Made by a program: the position numbers and the translations under genes
Shown here: positions 7,886 through 14,447 of the stretch, piece by piece
How the letters are laid out: each line of letters opens with the position of its first letter
Numbering within the stretch: the stretch's first letter is position 1
Notes under the pieces: generated by a model
Database searches by the model: none
Seen by the model: the letters and a program-made list of their open reading frames with translations, nothing else
What the model was told of the DNA's origin: nothing
Assembly (NCBI GenBank): GCA_022839045.1
Contig: JALHDI010000047.1
Location: 1-20,191 of the forward strand
DNA length: 20,191 bases
Reading direction: 5' to 3'
From: Sporomusaceae bacterium
Lineage (GTDB): Bacteria; Bacillota_C; Negativicutes; Sporomusales_B; UBA7701

Positions 7886-8887
7886 GTGAAAAAGATTCTC
7901 GCATGCCTACTGATCCTTGCCCTGGGGATCGGCCTTCTCGCCGGCTGCGGCTCCAGCTCGAAACCTGCCGCCGACAAAGACAAGACCTATCTCCTGAAAG
8001 TCGGCATGGTCGTCACCGAGCAGGACCCGATGTACCTGGGCGCCATGGAACTCAAAAAGAACGTCGAAGCCCGCACCAACGGCAAACTCAAGATTCAGGT
8101 CTACCCGAGTTCGCAGCTCGGCTCCACCGACGACCTTGAAGAACAGGCCAAAGTCGGCGCCAACGTCGCCGTAATCACCGACCCGGCGCGGCTGGCGCGG
8201 GCGGTACCCGAGATCGGCATCCTCGGCGCGCCCTACATCACCGACAACTACGACGAATCCCGCAAACTCGCCACCAGCAAACTCTTCCAGGGCTGGGCCG
8301 ACAAACTGCAAAGCCACGGCTTCCGGGTCCTGTCCTTCAACTGGTACCAGGGCGACCGCCACTTCCTCACCAACGTGCCCGTCAAAGTGCCCGCCGACCT
8401 CAAGGGGCTCAGGATCAGGACCCCCGGCTCGCCCATCTGGCAGGGAACCATCTCCGCCATGGGTGGCATCCCCACGGCGCTGGCCTGGAGCGAAGTCTAC
8501 CCCGGCCTGCAGCAAAAAGTCATCGACGGCGCGGAAGCCCAGCACCCGGCCGTCTTTGGCGCCCACCTCCACGAAGTCGTCAAATACATCACCAAGACCG
8601 GCCACTTCCAGCTCATGACCGGCCTGGTATGCGGCGAAAAATGGTTCGGCACCCTGCCCAAAGAATACCAGGCCATCCTGCTCGAGGAATCCGTCAAAGC
8701 CGGTGACTTCGCCTCCAAGAAAACCCTCGACGGCCTGAAAGACTACGAGGCCAAAATGAAGGCCGCCGGCGTAACCGTCACCGAGGTAGACATAGCGCCG
8801 TTCAAGAAAGCCACCGAAGAAGTATACGAAAAGAACAAACTGGTCGAACTGCGCAAACAAGTCAACGAAGTACTCGGCAAGAAATAA
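7886..8887 (+). CDS. dctP: TRAP transporter substrate-binding lipoprotein (DctP family), system 2
   Basis: Second extracytoplasmic receptor, 333 residues, starting with GTG at 7886 five nt after GAGGAGGG. A lipoprotein signal peptide ends in LLAGC with Cys21 modified, then a short Ser-rich linker. The mature protein has the DctP fold markers: YPSSQLGSTDDLEEQ, the carboxylate-binding arginine region LKGLRIRTPGS, and WSEVYPGLQQKVIDGAEAQHP. The last segment reads DGAEAQHP where system 1 has DGQENP, so the two receptors are diverged paralogues likely binding different ligands. It is 163 nt after uxuB on the same strand, so its ligand is probably a uronate or hexonate feeding UxuAB. A hairpin follows its stop before dctQ, as in system 1. 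Confidence 0.93.
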   Translation: MKKILACLLILALGIGLLAGCGSSSKPAADKDKTYLLKVGMVVTEQDPMYLGAMELKKNVEARTNGKLKIQVYPSSQLGSTDDLEEQAKVGANVAVITDPARLARAVPEIGILGAPYITDNYDESRKLATSKLFQGWADKLQSHGFRVLSFNWYQGDRHFLTNVPVKVPADLKGLRIRTPGSPIWQGTISAMGGIPTALAWSEVYPGLQQKVIDGAEAQHPAVFGAHLHEVVKYITKTGHFQLMTGLVCGEKWFGTLPKEYQAILLEESVKAGDFASKKTLDGLKDYEAKMKAAGVTVTEVDIAPFKKATEEVYEKNKLVELRKQVNEVLGKK

Positions 8888-8897
8888 CGGTTCGCGG

Positions 8898-8929
8898 GGA
8901 TGGGAGGAGGGCTATCCTCCCATCCTTTT
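8898..8929 (+). terminator. Terminator-like attenuator hairpin between dctP and dctQ of system 2
   Basis: GGATGGGAGGA at 8898-8908 and TCCTCCCATCC at 8915-8925 form a perfect 11-bp stem with a six-base loop, followed directly by TTTT (8926-8929). It begins 11 nt after the dctP stop. The short U-tract fits partial termination that lowers dctQM relative to dctP. Confidence 0.75.
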
Positions 8930-8962
8930 CCGCACGGGAGCTTTTTGAGCGAGGTGAACGAA

Positions 8963-9460
8963 TTGGCGGTCCTGAAAACCATCCATAAAATCGAGGAAAC
9001 CGTATCCGAAATATTGATGGCATTCATCATCCTCCTTGTCTTCCTTGCCGCGGCGCTCAGATGGTTCGGCTACCCGATCGTATGGTCCGTCGACATAGCC
9101 CAACTGCTGTTCGGCTGGGTCGTGTTCCTCGGCGCCGACATGGCGCTGCGCAACAACAACCATATCGGCATCGACATGCTGATCGTCCGGCTTCCCCGCA
9201 AACTGCGAAACGCCATCCTGCTGGTCTCCTACGCTCTCACGGGCGTGTTCCTGGCCTTAATCGCCGCCTTTGGCTTCTATCTCAGCGTCATAAACTACGA
9301 ACGCACCTTCAACACCTTTGAGCTCAGCTACTCCTACGCCACAGTCAGCGTGCCCGTCGGATGCGTGCTCATGCTGATCACCGTCTGGACGAAGACAGCC
9401 GCCTTGCTGAAAAACAACAAAGCGGCCGCCGGCGCGCAGCAGCGAACGGAGGTATCCTGA
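8963..9460 (+). CDS. dctQ: TRAP transporter small membrane subunit (DctQ family), system 2
   Basis: Small permease subunit of 165 residues with four hydrophobic segments. Markers are LRWFGYPIVWSVDIAQLLFGWVVFLGAD around helix 2 and NNHIGIDMLI after it. I chose TTG 8963 because GAGGTG at 8951-8956 is 6 nt upstream and the length is then normal. TTG 8945 with GGGAG four nt upstream is an alternative that adds six residues. The ATG at 8900 lies inside the attenuator stem and is unlikely. It works with the DctM encoded next: its TGA overlaps the dctM ATG by one base (TGATG), giving translational coupling. A short Ala/Gln-rich cytoplasmic tail closes the protein. Confidence 0.88.
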   Translation: MAVLKTIHKIEETVSEILMAFIILLVFLAAALRWFGYPIVWSVDIAQLLFGWVVFLGADMALRNNNHIGIDMLIVRLPRKLRNAILLVSYALTGVFLALIAAFGFYLSVINYERTFNTFELSYSYATVSVPVGCVLMLITVWTKTAALLKNNKAAAGAQQRTEVS

Positions 9461-10740
9461 TGTCCCTCGTCGGAATCGTCTTCCTCGTCCTCCTGATCTT
9501 CGGCGTACCGCTCGCCTTCACCATCGGCATCGCCGGCGTCACCTTCCTGCTGTCCGAACCCGACCTGCCGCTCACCGTCGGCGTCCAGAAAATGATCTCC
9601 TCCACCCAGTCCTTCCCGCTCCTGGCGGTGCCCTTCTTCGTCTGCGCCGGGCACCTCATGAACGCGTCCGGCATCACCACCAGACTGATCCGGTTCTCCA
9701 CCGTCCTCACCGGCCACCTGGTCGGCGGCCTCGCCCACGTATCCATCGTCCTCAGCGCCCTCATGGGCGGCATATCCGGCTCGGCGGTCGCCGACGTCGC
9801 GATGGAATCGCGGCTCCTCGGCCCGTCCATGCTCGAAAAAGGCTACTCCAAAGGCTACACCGCGGCGGTCATCGGCCTCAGCGGCCTCATCACCGCCACC
9901 ATCCCGCCCAGCATCGGCCTCATCCTCTACGGCTTCGTCGGCGAAGTATCGATCGGCAAGCTCCTCGTCGCCGGCGTCATGCCCGGGCTTTACATGACCG
10001 CGATCCTCATGGCGGCGGCCTACGTCACCGCCAGACATAAAGGCTACGGCGTCGCCCGCCCCGCCCCGACCGCCGGGGAAGTATTCGCCAGCTTCATCGA
10101 CTGCATCTGGGCCCTGCTCTTCCCCGTAATCCTCATCGTCGGCATCAGGTTCGGCATCTTCACGCCCTCCGAAGCGGGCGCCTTCGCCGTCGTCTACGCC
10201 TTTGTCGTCGGCTGGTACGTATACAAAGAACTCAACTGGGAAAAAGTCCGCGAAGTCCTGAAACACAGCGTCAACGACAACGGCATCATCATGCTCATCA
10301 TCGCCTGCTCCGGCATCTTCGGCTACGCCACCGTCTACGACGGCCTGCCGCAGACCCTTGCCGAACTCATAACCGGCATCACCACCAATCCCACCCTCCT
10401 GCTGTTCCTTGTCCTCGTCTTCCTCTTCTTCGCCGGCATGTTCATGGAAGCGACCGTCAACACCCTGCTCCTCACCCCCATCTTCCTGCCCATCGTGAAA
10501 TCGGTCGGCATCGACCCCGTCCACTTCGGCCTACTCATGATGACCATCGTCACCATGGGAGGCATGACCCCGCCGGTCGGCGTGGCAATGTTCACCGCCT
10601 GCTCGCTCCTCGACTGCTCCACCGACGAATACATCAGAGAATCGATGCCGTTCATCGCGGCGATCGTCATCCAGGTCGTCATCATGGCCCTCTTCCCGGA
10701 GACCGTCCTCTGGCTGCCCAACCTGGTATTCGGGAAATAA
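9460..10740 (+). CDS. dctM: TRAP transporter large permease (DctM family), system 2
   Basis: Large permease of 426 residues, uniformly hydrophobic with the DctM repeat pattern. Recognisable blocks are SFPLLAVPFFVCAGHLMNASG, GGISGSAVADVAM in the substrate/ion loop, TIPPSIGLILYGF, and GMFMEATVNTLLLTPIFLPI with GGMTPPVGVAMF in the second half. ATG 9460 shares a base with the dctQ stop and has ACGGAGG 7 nt upstream. With the neighbouring DctP and DctQ it completes a second Na+-driven importer in the gntR-uxuAB operon. A strong terminator starts 45 nt after its stop, making it the last gene of the operon. Confidence 0.93.
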   Translation: MSLVGIVFLVLLIFGVPLAFTIGIAGVTFLLSEPDLPLTVGVQKMISSTQSFPLLAVPFFVCAGHLMNASGITTRLIRFSTVLTGHLVGGLAHVSIVLSALMGGISGSAVADVAMESRLLGPSMLEKGYSKGYTAAVIGLSGLITATIPPSIGLILYGFVGEVSIGKLLVAGVMPGLYMTAILMAAAYVTARHKGYGVARPAPTAGEVFASFIDCIWALLFPVILIVGIRFGIFTPSEAGAFAVVYAFVVGWYVYKELNWEKVREVLKHSVNDNGIIMLIIACSGIFGYATVYDGLPQTLAELITGITTNPTLLLFLVLVFLFFAGMFMEATVNTLLLTPIFLPIVKSVGIDPVHFGLLMMTIVTMGGMTPPVGVAMFTACSLLDCSTDEYIRESMPFIAAIVIQVVIMALFPETVLWLPNLVFGK

Positions 10741-10785
10741 AAATCAACCGTACCCCTTCCTGCCCGGCCCAGCGCCGGGATAGGC

Positions 10786-10828
10786 GAACCGGCTTAACAC
10801 CCCCTTCCGTTAAGCCGGTTCTTTTTTT
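10786..10828 (+). terminator. Strong intrinsic terminator of the gntR-uxuAB-TRAP operon
   Basis: GAACCGGCTTAA at 10786-10797 and TTAAGCCGGTTC at 10810-10821 form a perfect 12-bp stem with a 12-nt loop, followed by seven T (10822-10828). Confidence 0.92.
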
Positions 10829-10847
10829 GTGTATACACCGCGGCCTA

Positions 10848-10900
10848 GGACTTTAGACCCAAAATAGGACCTTTGTCCCAATTATTTAGGACCAAAGTCC
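10848..10900 (+). promoter_or_regulatory. Three GGAC-N4-GTCC dyads upstream of the HD-GYP gene
   Basis: GGACTTTAGACC (10848-10859, one mismatch in symmetry), GGACCTTTGTCC (10867-10878) and GGACCAAAGTCC (10889-10900) are all flanked by A/T and usually by a further C/T. The centres are 19 and 22 nt apart, about two helical turns. The motif resembles the DosR/DevR box GGGACTWWAGTCCC bound by NarL/FixJ-type response regulators. The third dyad abuts the weak -35, placing it about 42 nt before the predicted start, a class II activator position. Confidence 0.6.
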
Positions 10901-10901
10901 C

Positions 10902-10930
10902 TGGTAATTTTTGCATAAAAAAGGTACAAT
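10902..10930 (+). promoter_or_regulatory. Candidate activator-dependent promoter of the HD-GYP gene
   Basis: TACAAT at 10925-10930 matches five of six -10 bases. Seventeen nt upstream the -35 position holds only TGGTAA, which agrees with a promoter needing an activator. A perfect tandem 10-mer TTTTGTAGAA follows at 10931-10950, around the predicted start near 10937. Confidence 0.5.
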
Positions 10931-11117
10931 TTTTGTAGAATTTTGTAGAAACATGCCATATCAGGCTCAAGGGGCGTGGCACACATAACGGCTCCCCGAA
11001 CCGCTGTTCAGCCGGTTAACAGGGCGCGCCCGGTGTATGGCGTGGGGATGAATAAAAGCACTGGAAGATTTGCCGGTGTTTTTGTTATATCACCGCAACC
11101 TTCGGGAGGTTCTTGAA
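10931..11117 (+). promoter_or_regulatory. Long structured leader of the HD-GYP gene with terminator-like hairpin
   Basis: The stretch 10741-11117 carries no gene; it holds the operon terminator, the dyads, the promoter and this leader. AAAAGCACTGG (11054-11064) pairs with CCGGTGTTTTT (11073-11083) through an 8-nt loop, one T-G and one G-T wobble included, giving an attenuator-like stem that ends in U residues. CACCG at 11091-11095 could compete for CGGTG. Upstream lie AACCG (10999) / CGGTT (11013), CTGTT (11004) / AACAG (11018) in crossing arrangement, and the palindrome GGGCGCGCCC (11022-11031). I do not recognise a known riboswitch class here. Confidence 0.4.
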
Positions 11118-12179
11118 TTGAGGAAAATATCTGCGCAAGACTTGGTCCCGGGCATGCTCGTCGACAAAGAAGTAATCTCGGAAGAAGGCGTGGTACTGCT
11201 CGAACGGGGCACGCGGCTAACGCCGTGGCAAATAGTCAATCTTCGCAACTGGCAGATACCCTACATCTTCATCGACGAAAACCAAGCGTCGCTGGGCGAT
11301 TCATTCCCCCCGTCATCCATGTCCACCGCCGCTTTCCTGGGCGAATACGTGCGGACCGTCGACGCCATCAGGCACACCTTCGAACATATCCGCGTCTTCC
11401 GCGAAGTCCCCGTACTGGAAATGGAAGAACTCGTCGACCAGCGGATAGCCCTGCTGGCGGAAACGGTCGGCGTCCTCGACTACCTCTACGAAATCAGGCT
11501 CCACAGCGACCACACCTTCCAGCACTCGCTCAACGTCGCCATCATCGCGGCGGTGCTCGGCCGGTGGCGGAAATACAAGGGCGCCCAGCTCAAAGACCTC
11601 ATCCTCGCCGGCCTCCTCCACGACATCGGCAAACTCTTCGTGCCGCTGACCGTGCTCGATAAACCCGGCACCCTCTCGCCCCGCGAATTCGAAGTCATCA
11701 AGCGCCACCCCCACGAAGGCTACCAACTCATCCACAACGAACAGCGGCTCGCCGAAGGCACCAAACTGGGCATCCTGCAGCACCACGAACGGCGGGACGG
11801 GAGCGGCTACCCCGGGAAACTCGTCGGCGACGAAATCCACCCCTTCGCGCAGATAATCGCCATCGCCGACATCTATAACGCCATGACCTCCGACCGGGCC
11901 TACCGCCGCCGGCTCACTCCGCTCGCCGCCCTCGAGGCCATCGCCGACCAGATGCACGAAAAACTGGAAACAGGCGCCTGCATCACCTTCCTCGACAACA
12001 TGCGCGAACACTTCACCGGCAACAGCGTCATCCTCAGCACCGGCCAGCGGGCGAAAATCATCGTCCTCAACACCCGCGACCGCTACTGGACCAAACCGGT
12101 CGTCTGCATCCCCAGCGGCATGATGCTCGACCTCCAGAAAGAAGAAATCAGCATCGTCGAACTAATCGAAGAAGGCTAA
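11118..12179 (+). CDS. HD-GYP domain protein, probable cyclic-di-GMP phosphodiesterase
   Basis: Predicted cytoplasmic phosphodiesterase of 353 residues. Residues 1-60 begin RKISAQDLVPGM and contain LLERGTRLTPWQI, the short N-terminal module often found before HD-GYP domains. The catalytic domain (about 125-300) keeps H136 in FQHSLNVA, the HD pair H168-D169 in LLHDIGK, and HHERRDGSGYP at 222-232 with the GYP motif, followed by IADIYNAMTSDRAYR. All metal ligands I can identify are intact, so it is probably active on c-di-GMP or a related cyclic dinucleotide. No transmembrane or receiver domain is present, so input probably comes through expression or a partner. TTG 11118 is preceded by GGGAGG with 8-nt spacing; an earlier in-frame TTG at 11070 has no such site and lies in the leader hairpin. 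Monocistronic by its flanking terminators. Confidence 0.9.
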   Translation: MRKISAQDLVPGMLVDKEVISEEGVVLLERGTRLTPWQIVNLRNWQIPYIFIDENQASLGDSFPPSSMSTAAFLGEYVRTVDAIRHTFEHIRVFREVPVLEMEELVDQRIALLAETVGVLDYLYEIRLHSDHTFQHSLNVAIIAAVLGRWRKYKGAQLKDLILAGLLHDIGKLFVPLTVLDKPGTLSPREFEVIKRHPHEGYQLIHNEQRLAEGTKLGILQHHERRDGSGYPGKLVGDEIHPFAQIIAIADIYNAMTSDRAYRRRLTPLAALEAIADQMHEKLETGACITFLDNMREHFTGNSVILSTGQRAKIIVLNTRDRYWTKPVVCIPSGMMLDLQKEEISIVELIEEG

Positions 12180-12187
12180 GCCCAATA

Positions 12188-12218
12188 GAAAACGGTCCCC
12201 TTATCGGGGGCCGTTTTC
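12188..12218. terminator. Bidirectional terminator between convergent HD-GYP and DUF401 genes
   Basis: GAAAACGGTCCCC at 12188-12200 pairs with GGGGGCCGTTTTC at 12206-12218 (one G-T wobble) across a five-base TTATC loop. The A/T ends of the stem give T-rich 3' ends on both strands. It lies 8 nt after one stop and 7 nt after the other. Confidence 0.85.
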
Positions 12219-12225
12219 GTTTCCC

Positions 12226-13443
12226 CTACCCCCACCACGACACCACCGCGCAAGCCGCCGCCACCATCACGACCTCCAGCACCGCCACCGGGCGGAGCGA
12301 CCGCAGGAAATCGGCCTTGAAATAATCCAGCGTCACCAGCAGGCACAGATGGGCGGGGGATAGCATCTGGCCCGCCATACCCAGCACGAAACAAACCGTC
12401 ACCAACGTCAGATTCCCCGGCGACAGCAGCGCGATGAACGGGAAAGTGATCGCCACGAACCCCTGCGAAGTCCCGGTCAGCAGACCGCCGAGAAAAGCGA
12501 TCACGCCGACCACCGCCGTCGCCGGCACAGCCAGGTCGTTCATCAGCGCCGCCACATCGCCGATCACGCCCGACTCGCTCAGAATGCGCTGGAAAAACAG
12601 AATACCGACAATCCCCCACAGCAGCTTGCCGTCCAGGGCATGGGCGAGCATGGCGCGGAGACTCGCGGCGTTTTGGCGAATGATCGGCACCATCGCCGCC
12701 ACCACCAGCGCCATCGACACCGCCGCGCTCAACTTGAAAAAGACCACCAACGCAAAATTGGCCAGGATCGGTCCCGCCGCGAGGAAAATGAAGCGCCGGC
12801 TGGCCGGATCATCGGCGGGCGGGACCGGATGCCCGGTTGCTGTGCCCGCGGCGGGCTTCAGAGGCGAGATCAGCAGCAGCCAGCCGACGACGAGGGCCAG
12901 AACCGTAGCCCACAGCATCTGGTACACCAGATCGCCGAGCGGTATGCCCGACAGCTGGCTGGCCAGCAGCATCCCGGTGAAAATCGGATTGGAAAACTCC
13001 CACACATGGCGGAACCAGTAATTGATGGCCGTCTTCCTCGCGGGGCTGAGGCCGAACGGCTTGGCGGCGTTCTCCACCAGCGGCGCGGAAAAAATCGCTC
13101 CCCCCAGCGACGGCAGAAACCCGAGGAAAGCCGGCATCAGCGCCAGCAGAAAGCGGTCGCTGCGAAAAATCTTGCGGGCCGCCGCCATCAGCCCGTCGAT
13201 GATGCCGCCCGTGCGGAGCTGGAATTCCAGGCACATCACGAAATAAAGCGCCAGGAGGATCTCCCAGGTGGCGCGGCCGGCGGCCGTGGCGGCCACCGCC
13301 GCCCACAGCTTCGCCGGCGTAGGGCCCGACGCAAAAAAAATAATCGCCGAACCGGCCAGCATCGCGAGGCCCATCTTCACCTTGCGGTTCAGCAAGAAAA
13401 CGATAACGGCAAGCGTGACACACACCAGGACCACTGAAAACAT
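12226..13443 (-). CDS. DUF401 family integral membrane protein (AF0261-type, IT superfamily-like)
   Basis: Polytopic membrane protein of 405 residues with about ten hydrophobic segments. The conserved block GFLPSLGGAIFSAPLVENAA followed by NYWFRHVWEFSNPIFTG identifies the DUF401 family, whose members look like ion-transporter-superfamily permeases related to gluconate/citrate carriers but have no established substrate. A second repeat carries LGGLLTGTSQGFVAITFP and MAGQMLSPAHLC. The ATG at 13443-13441 (minus strand) has GGGGG 7 nt upstream; the longer open frame extends into the intergenic terminator and is rejected. It is a single-gene unit bounded by hairpins at 12188-12218 and 13517-13553. 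A transport role is inferred from family shape only. Confidence 0.85.
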   Translation of the reverse strand: MFSVVLVCVTLAVIVFLLNRKVKMGLAMLAGSAIIFFASGPTPAKLWAAVAATAAGRATWEILLALYFVMCLEFQLRTGGIIDGLMAAARKIFRSDRFLLALMPAFLGFLPSLGGAIFSAPLVENAAKPFGLSPARKTAINYWFRHVWEFSNPIFTGMLLASQLSGIPLGDLVYQMLWATVLALVVGWLLLISPLKPAAGTATGHPVPPADDPASRRFIFLAAGPILANFALVVFFKLSAAVSMALVVAAMVPIIRQNAASLRAMLAHALDGKLLWGIVGILFFQRILSESGVIGDVAALMNDLAVPATAVVGVIAFLGGLLTGTSQGFVAITFPFIALLSPGNLTLVTVCFVLGMAGQMLSPAHLCLLVTLDYFKADFLRSLRPVAVLEVVMVAAACAVVSWWG

Positions 13444-13468
13444 CTCGAGACCCCCTAATTGACGGCGG

Positions 13469-13474
13469 ATTATA
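13469..13474 (-). promoter_or_regulatory. Perfect -10 box for the DUF401 gene
   Basis: On the minus strand TATAAT stands 25 nt before the ATG, giving a leader of about 20 nt that includes the Shine-Dalgarno. No good -35 is visible at 16-18 nt upstream (AAGAGC), so an activator or a weak promoter is likely. Confidence 0.45.
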
Positions 13475-13516
13475 CTGCATATAAATGATTCGCTCTTTTT
13501 TCCCGTTATCCTACAC

Positions 13517-13553
13517 AAAAAACGCTCCCGCCGGAAGCCTCCGGCAGGAGCGT
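13517..13553 (-). terminator. Intrinsic terminator of the outer-membrane protein gene
   Basis: Read on the minus strand, ACGCTCCTGCCGGA and TCCGGCGGGAGCGT form a 14-bp stem with one G-U pair and a four-base loop, followed by a T run (six T counting the last stem base). It lies 29 nt after the stop of the gene. Confidence 0.9.
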
Positions 13554-13582
13554 CTTTTATCAGCCTTTCGTCTATCCGCAGT

Positions 13583-14065
13583 CTAGAACCGCACCGTCGC
13601 GCCCACGCCAACGCCGCTCTTGCTACGGCCGTAATCGGGCGAGAAAGAATGGTAGTCGACGTTGAGATCGATGTTGCTCGCCAGGCGGAGGTTGGCCCCC
13701 ACCTGCACCTCGTTGAAATTGCTGCCGCCGATCACCGACGCGTAGCCGTCCCATTCGTGAGACAGGGGAGCGTTAACCGCCGCCCCGACATAGAGCTTCG
13801 AATCGCCGTACAGGTTGCGGTTGCCGACGATACCGCGGAAATTATCGGAAAGTTGGAACTGCCCGTAAATATCGTCCATGCTGGAGCCGCGGTCGACATT
13901 CTCGATCCCGAGGGTGAAACTGTCCGTCAGCTTATGCTCCAGGTAAACGGTGTCCGTGCCCGCACCCAGCGCTGTCTGGCCGCGGCCCAGATCGTTGATC
14001 GGGGCGGCCATGGCCGTGGTGCTCAAAGTAAGGAGAGCGGCCAGGGTAAGTACGATTCTCTTCAC
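13583..14065 (-). CDS. Small outer-membrane beta-barrel protein
   Basis: Exported protein of 160 residues. It has a classical Sec signal peptide with a lysine-arginine start, a Leu/Ala-rich core and an AMA-A cleavage site near residue 20. The mature part alternates polar and hydrophobic residues in short strands (TVYLEHKL, FTLGIENV, DIYGQFQL, KLYVGAAVN, VQVGANLRL, IDLNVDYHS) and ends GVGATVRF, the terminal aromatic residue used by the BAM machinery. This architecture implies a diderm envelope. GTG 14065 has a near-perfect AAGGAGGTT (14079-14071) 7 nt upstream, suggesting high expression. About eight strands fit a small OmpX/OmpW-like or autotransporter-type barrel; I recognise no specific family. 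Flanked by its own promoter and terminator. Confidence 0.8.
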   Translation of the reverse strand: MKRIVLTLAALLTLSTTAMAAPINDLGRGQTALGAGTDTVYLEHKLTDSFTLGIENVDRGSSMDDIYGQFQLSDNFRGIVGNRNLYGDSKLYVGAAVNAPLSHEWDGYASVIGGSNFNEVQVGANLRLASNIDLNVDYHSFSPDYGRSKSGVGVGATVRF

Positions 14066-14087
14066 AGTATAACCTCCTTAAAACTGG

Positions 14088-14105
14088 CATAATCCTGGTA
14101 TTATG
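14088..14105. repeat. Perfect inverted repeat in the leader of the outer-membrane protein gene
   Basis: CATAAT-N6-ATTATG, between the predicted promoter and the Shine-Dalgarno. It could be an operator or a small mRNA hairpin; which one cannot be told from sequence. Confidence 0.4.
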
Positions 14106-14123
14106 TATACTCCTCCCAAGGTT

Positions 14124-14153
14124 AATATAACAAAGGCGAAGCACGGGGGTCAA
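14124..14153 (-). promoter_or_regulatory. Promoter of the outer-membrane protein gene
   Basis: On the minus strand TTGACC (14153-14148, 5/6) and TATATT (14129-14124, 5/6) are 18 nt apart. Transcription would start near 14117, leaving a leader of about 50 nt. Confidence 0.65.
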
Positions 14154-14229
14154 CGAGTAAAATTACCCATATCCCCGGGAAACCGGTCGGCGCCTGTTTT
14201 CCCGGCCGGCAAAACGAATATATGGAAAT

Positions 14230-14301
14230 GGTCGGCTATGCACCGGAGTGCCTTTGCTAAAACCCAAAAATTATAGCCAGTTAACCGGTGCTGTGCCGAC
14301 C
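14230..14301. repeat. Nested three-tier inverted repeat, possible structured RNA
   Basis: GGTCGGC (14230-14236) pairs with GCCGACC (14295-14301). Inside a symmetrical 4 x 4 internal loop, CACCGG (14241-14246) pairs with CCGGTG (14285-14290). GCTA (14256-14259) and TAGC (14274-14277) add a third tier. A second GGTCGGC at 14185-14191 could compete for the same GCCGACC partner. It matches no RNA family I know and no U-tract follows on either strand. Confidence 0.45.
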
Positions 14302-14350
14302 ACCTACAACTGTGATGATAACCCATAAATATGACAAAAACGTGACAAGC

Positions 14351-14403
14351 CGCCGCCGCTCCCACATTTTTCCCGCGACGCTACAGGGATATAAGCGGCG
14401 GCG
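14351..14403 (+). repeat. GC-rich 10-bp inverted repeat upstream of the FabG-like gene
   Basis: CGCCGCCGCT at 14351-14360 is perfectly complementary to AGCGGCGGCG at 14394-14403, with a 33-nt loop that contains a TATAAG box. It ends 31 nt before the Shine-Dalgarno of the SDR gene. It may be a leader hairpin or an operator pair. Confidence 0.4.
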
Positions 14404-14447
14404 TAGAAACTACCATTAGAAAACCCCACAGCACAGGAGGCCAAACA

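Larger units (their letters stand above)
14154..14447. other. Gene-free interval with several inverted repeats
   Basis: No credible coding frame is seen. CCGGGAAA (14175-14182) pairs with TTTCCCGG (14198-14205). A three-tier dyad occupies 14230-14301 and a 10-bp GC stem spans 14351-14403. A Shine-Dalgarno AGGAGG at 14435-14440 serves the downstream SDR. No convincing -35/-10 pair for the SDR was found. Confidence 0.5.

Noticed and set aside
11070..11117. Upstream in-frame TTG for the HD-GYP gene
   Set aside because: It lies within the loop of the leader hairpin with no Shine-Dalgarno, whereas TTG 11118 has GGGAGG at 8-nt spacing and gives the usual RKIS start.
10951..11117. Known cyclic-di-GMP riboswitch in the HD-GYP leader
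   Set aside because: The conserved core segments expected for the class I aptamer (the GCAAA and ACGCAAAGCC parts) are not present. The leader is kept only as an unassigned structured element.
14150..14365. 71-codon minus-strand frame in the gene-free interval
   Set aside because: It spans the inverted repeats and the barrel gene promoter, has no ribosome site, and shows no recognisable protein character.
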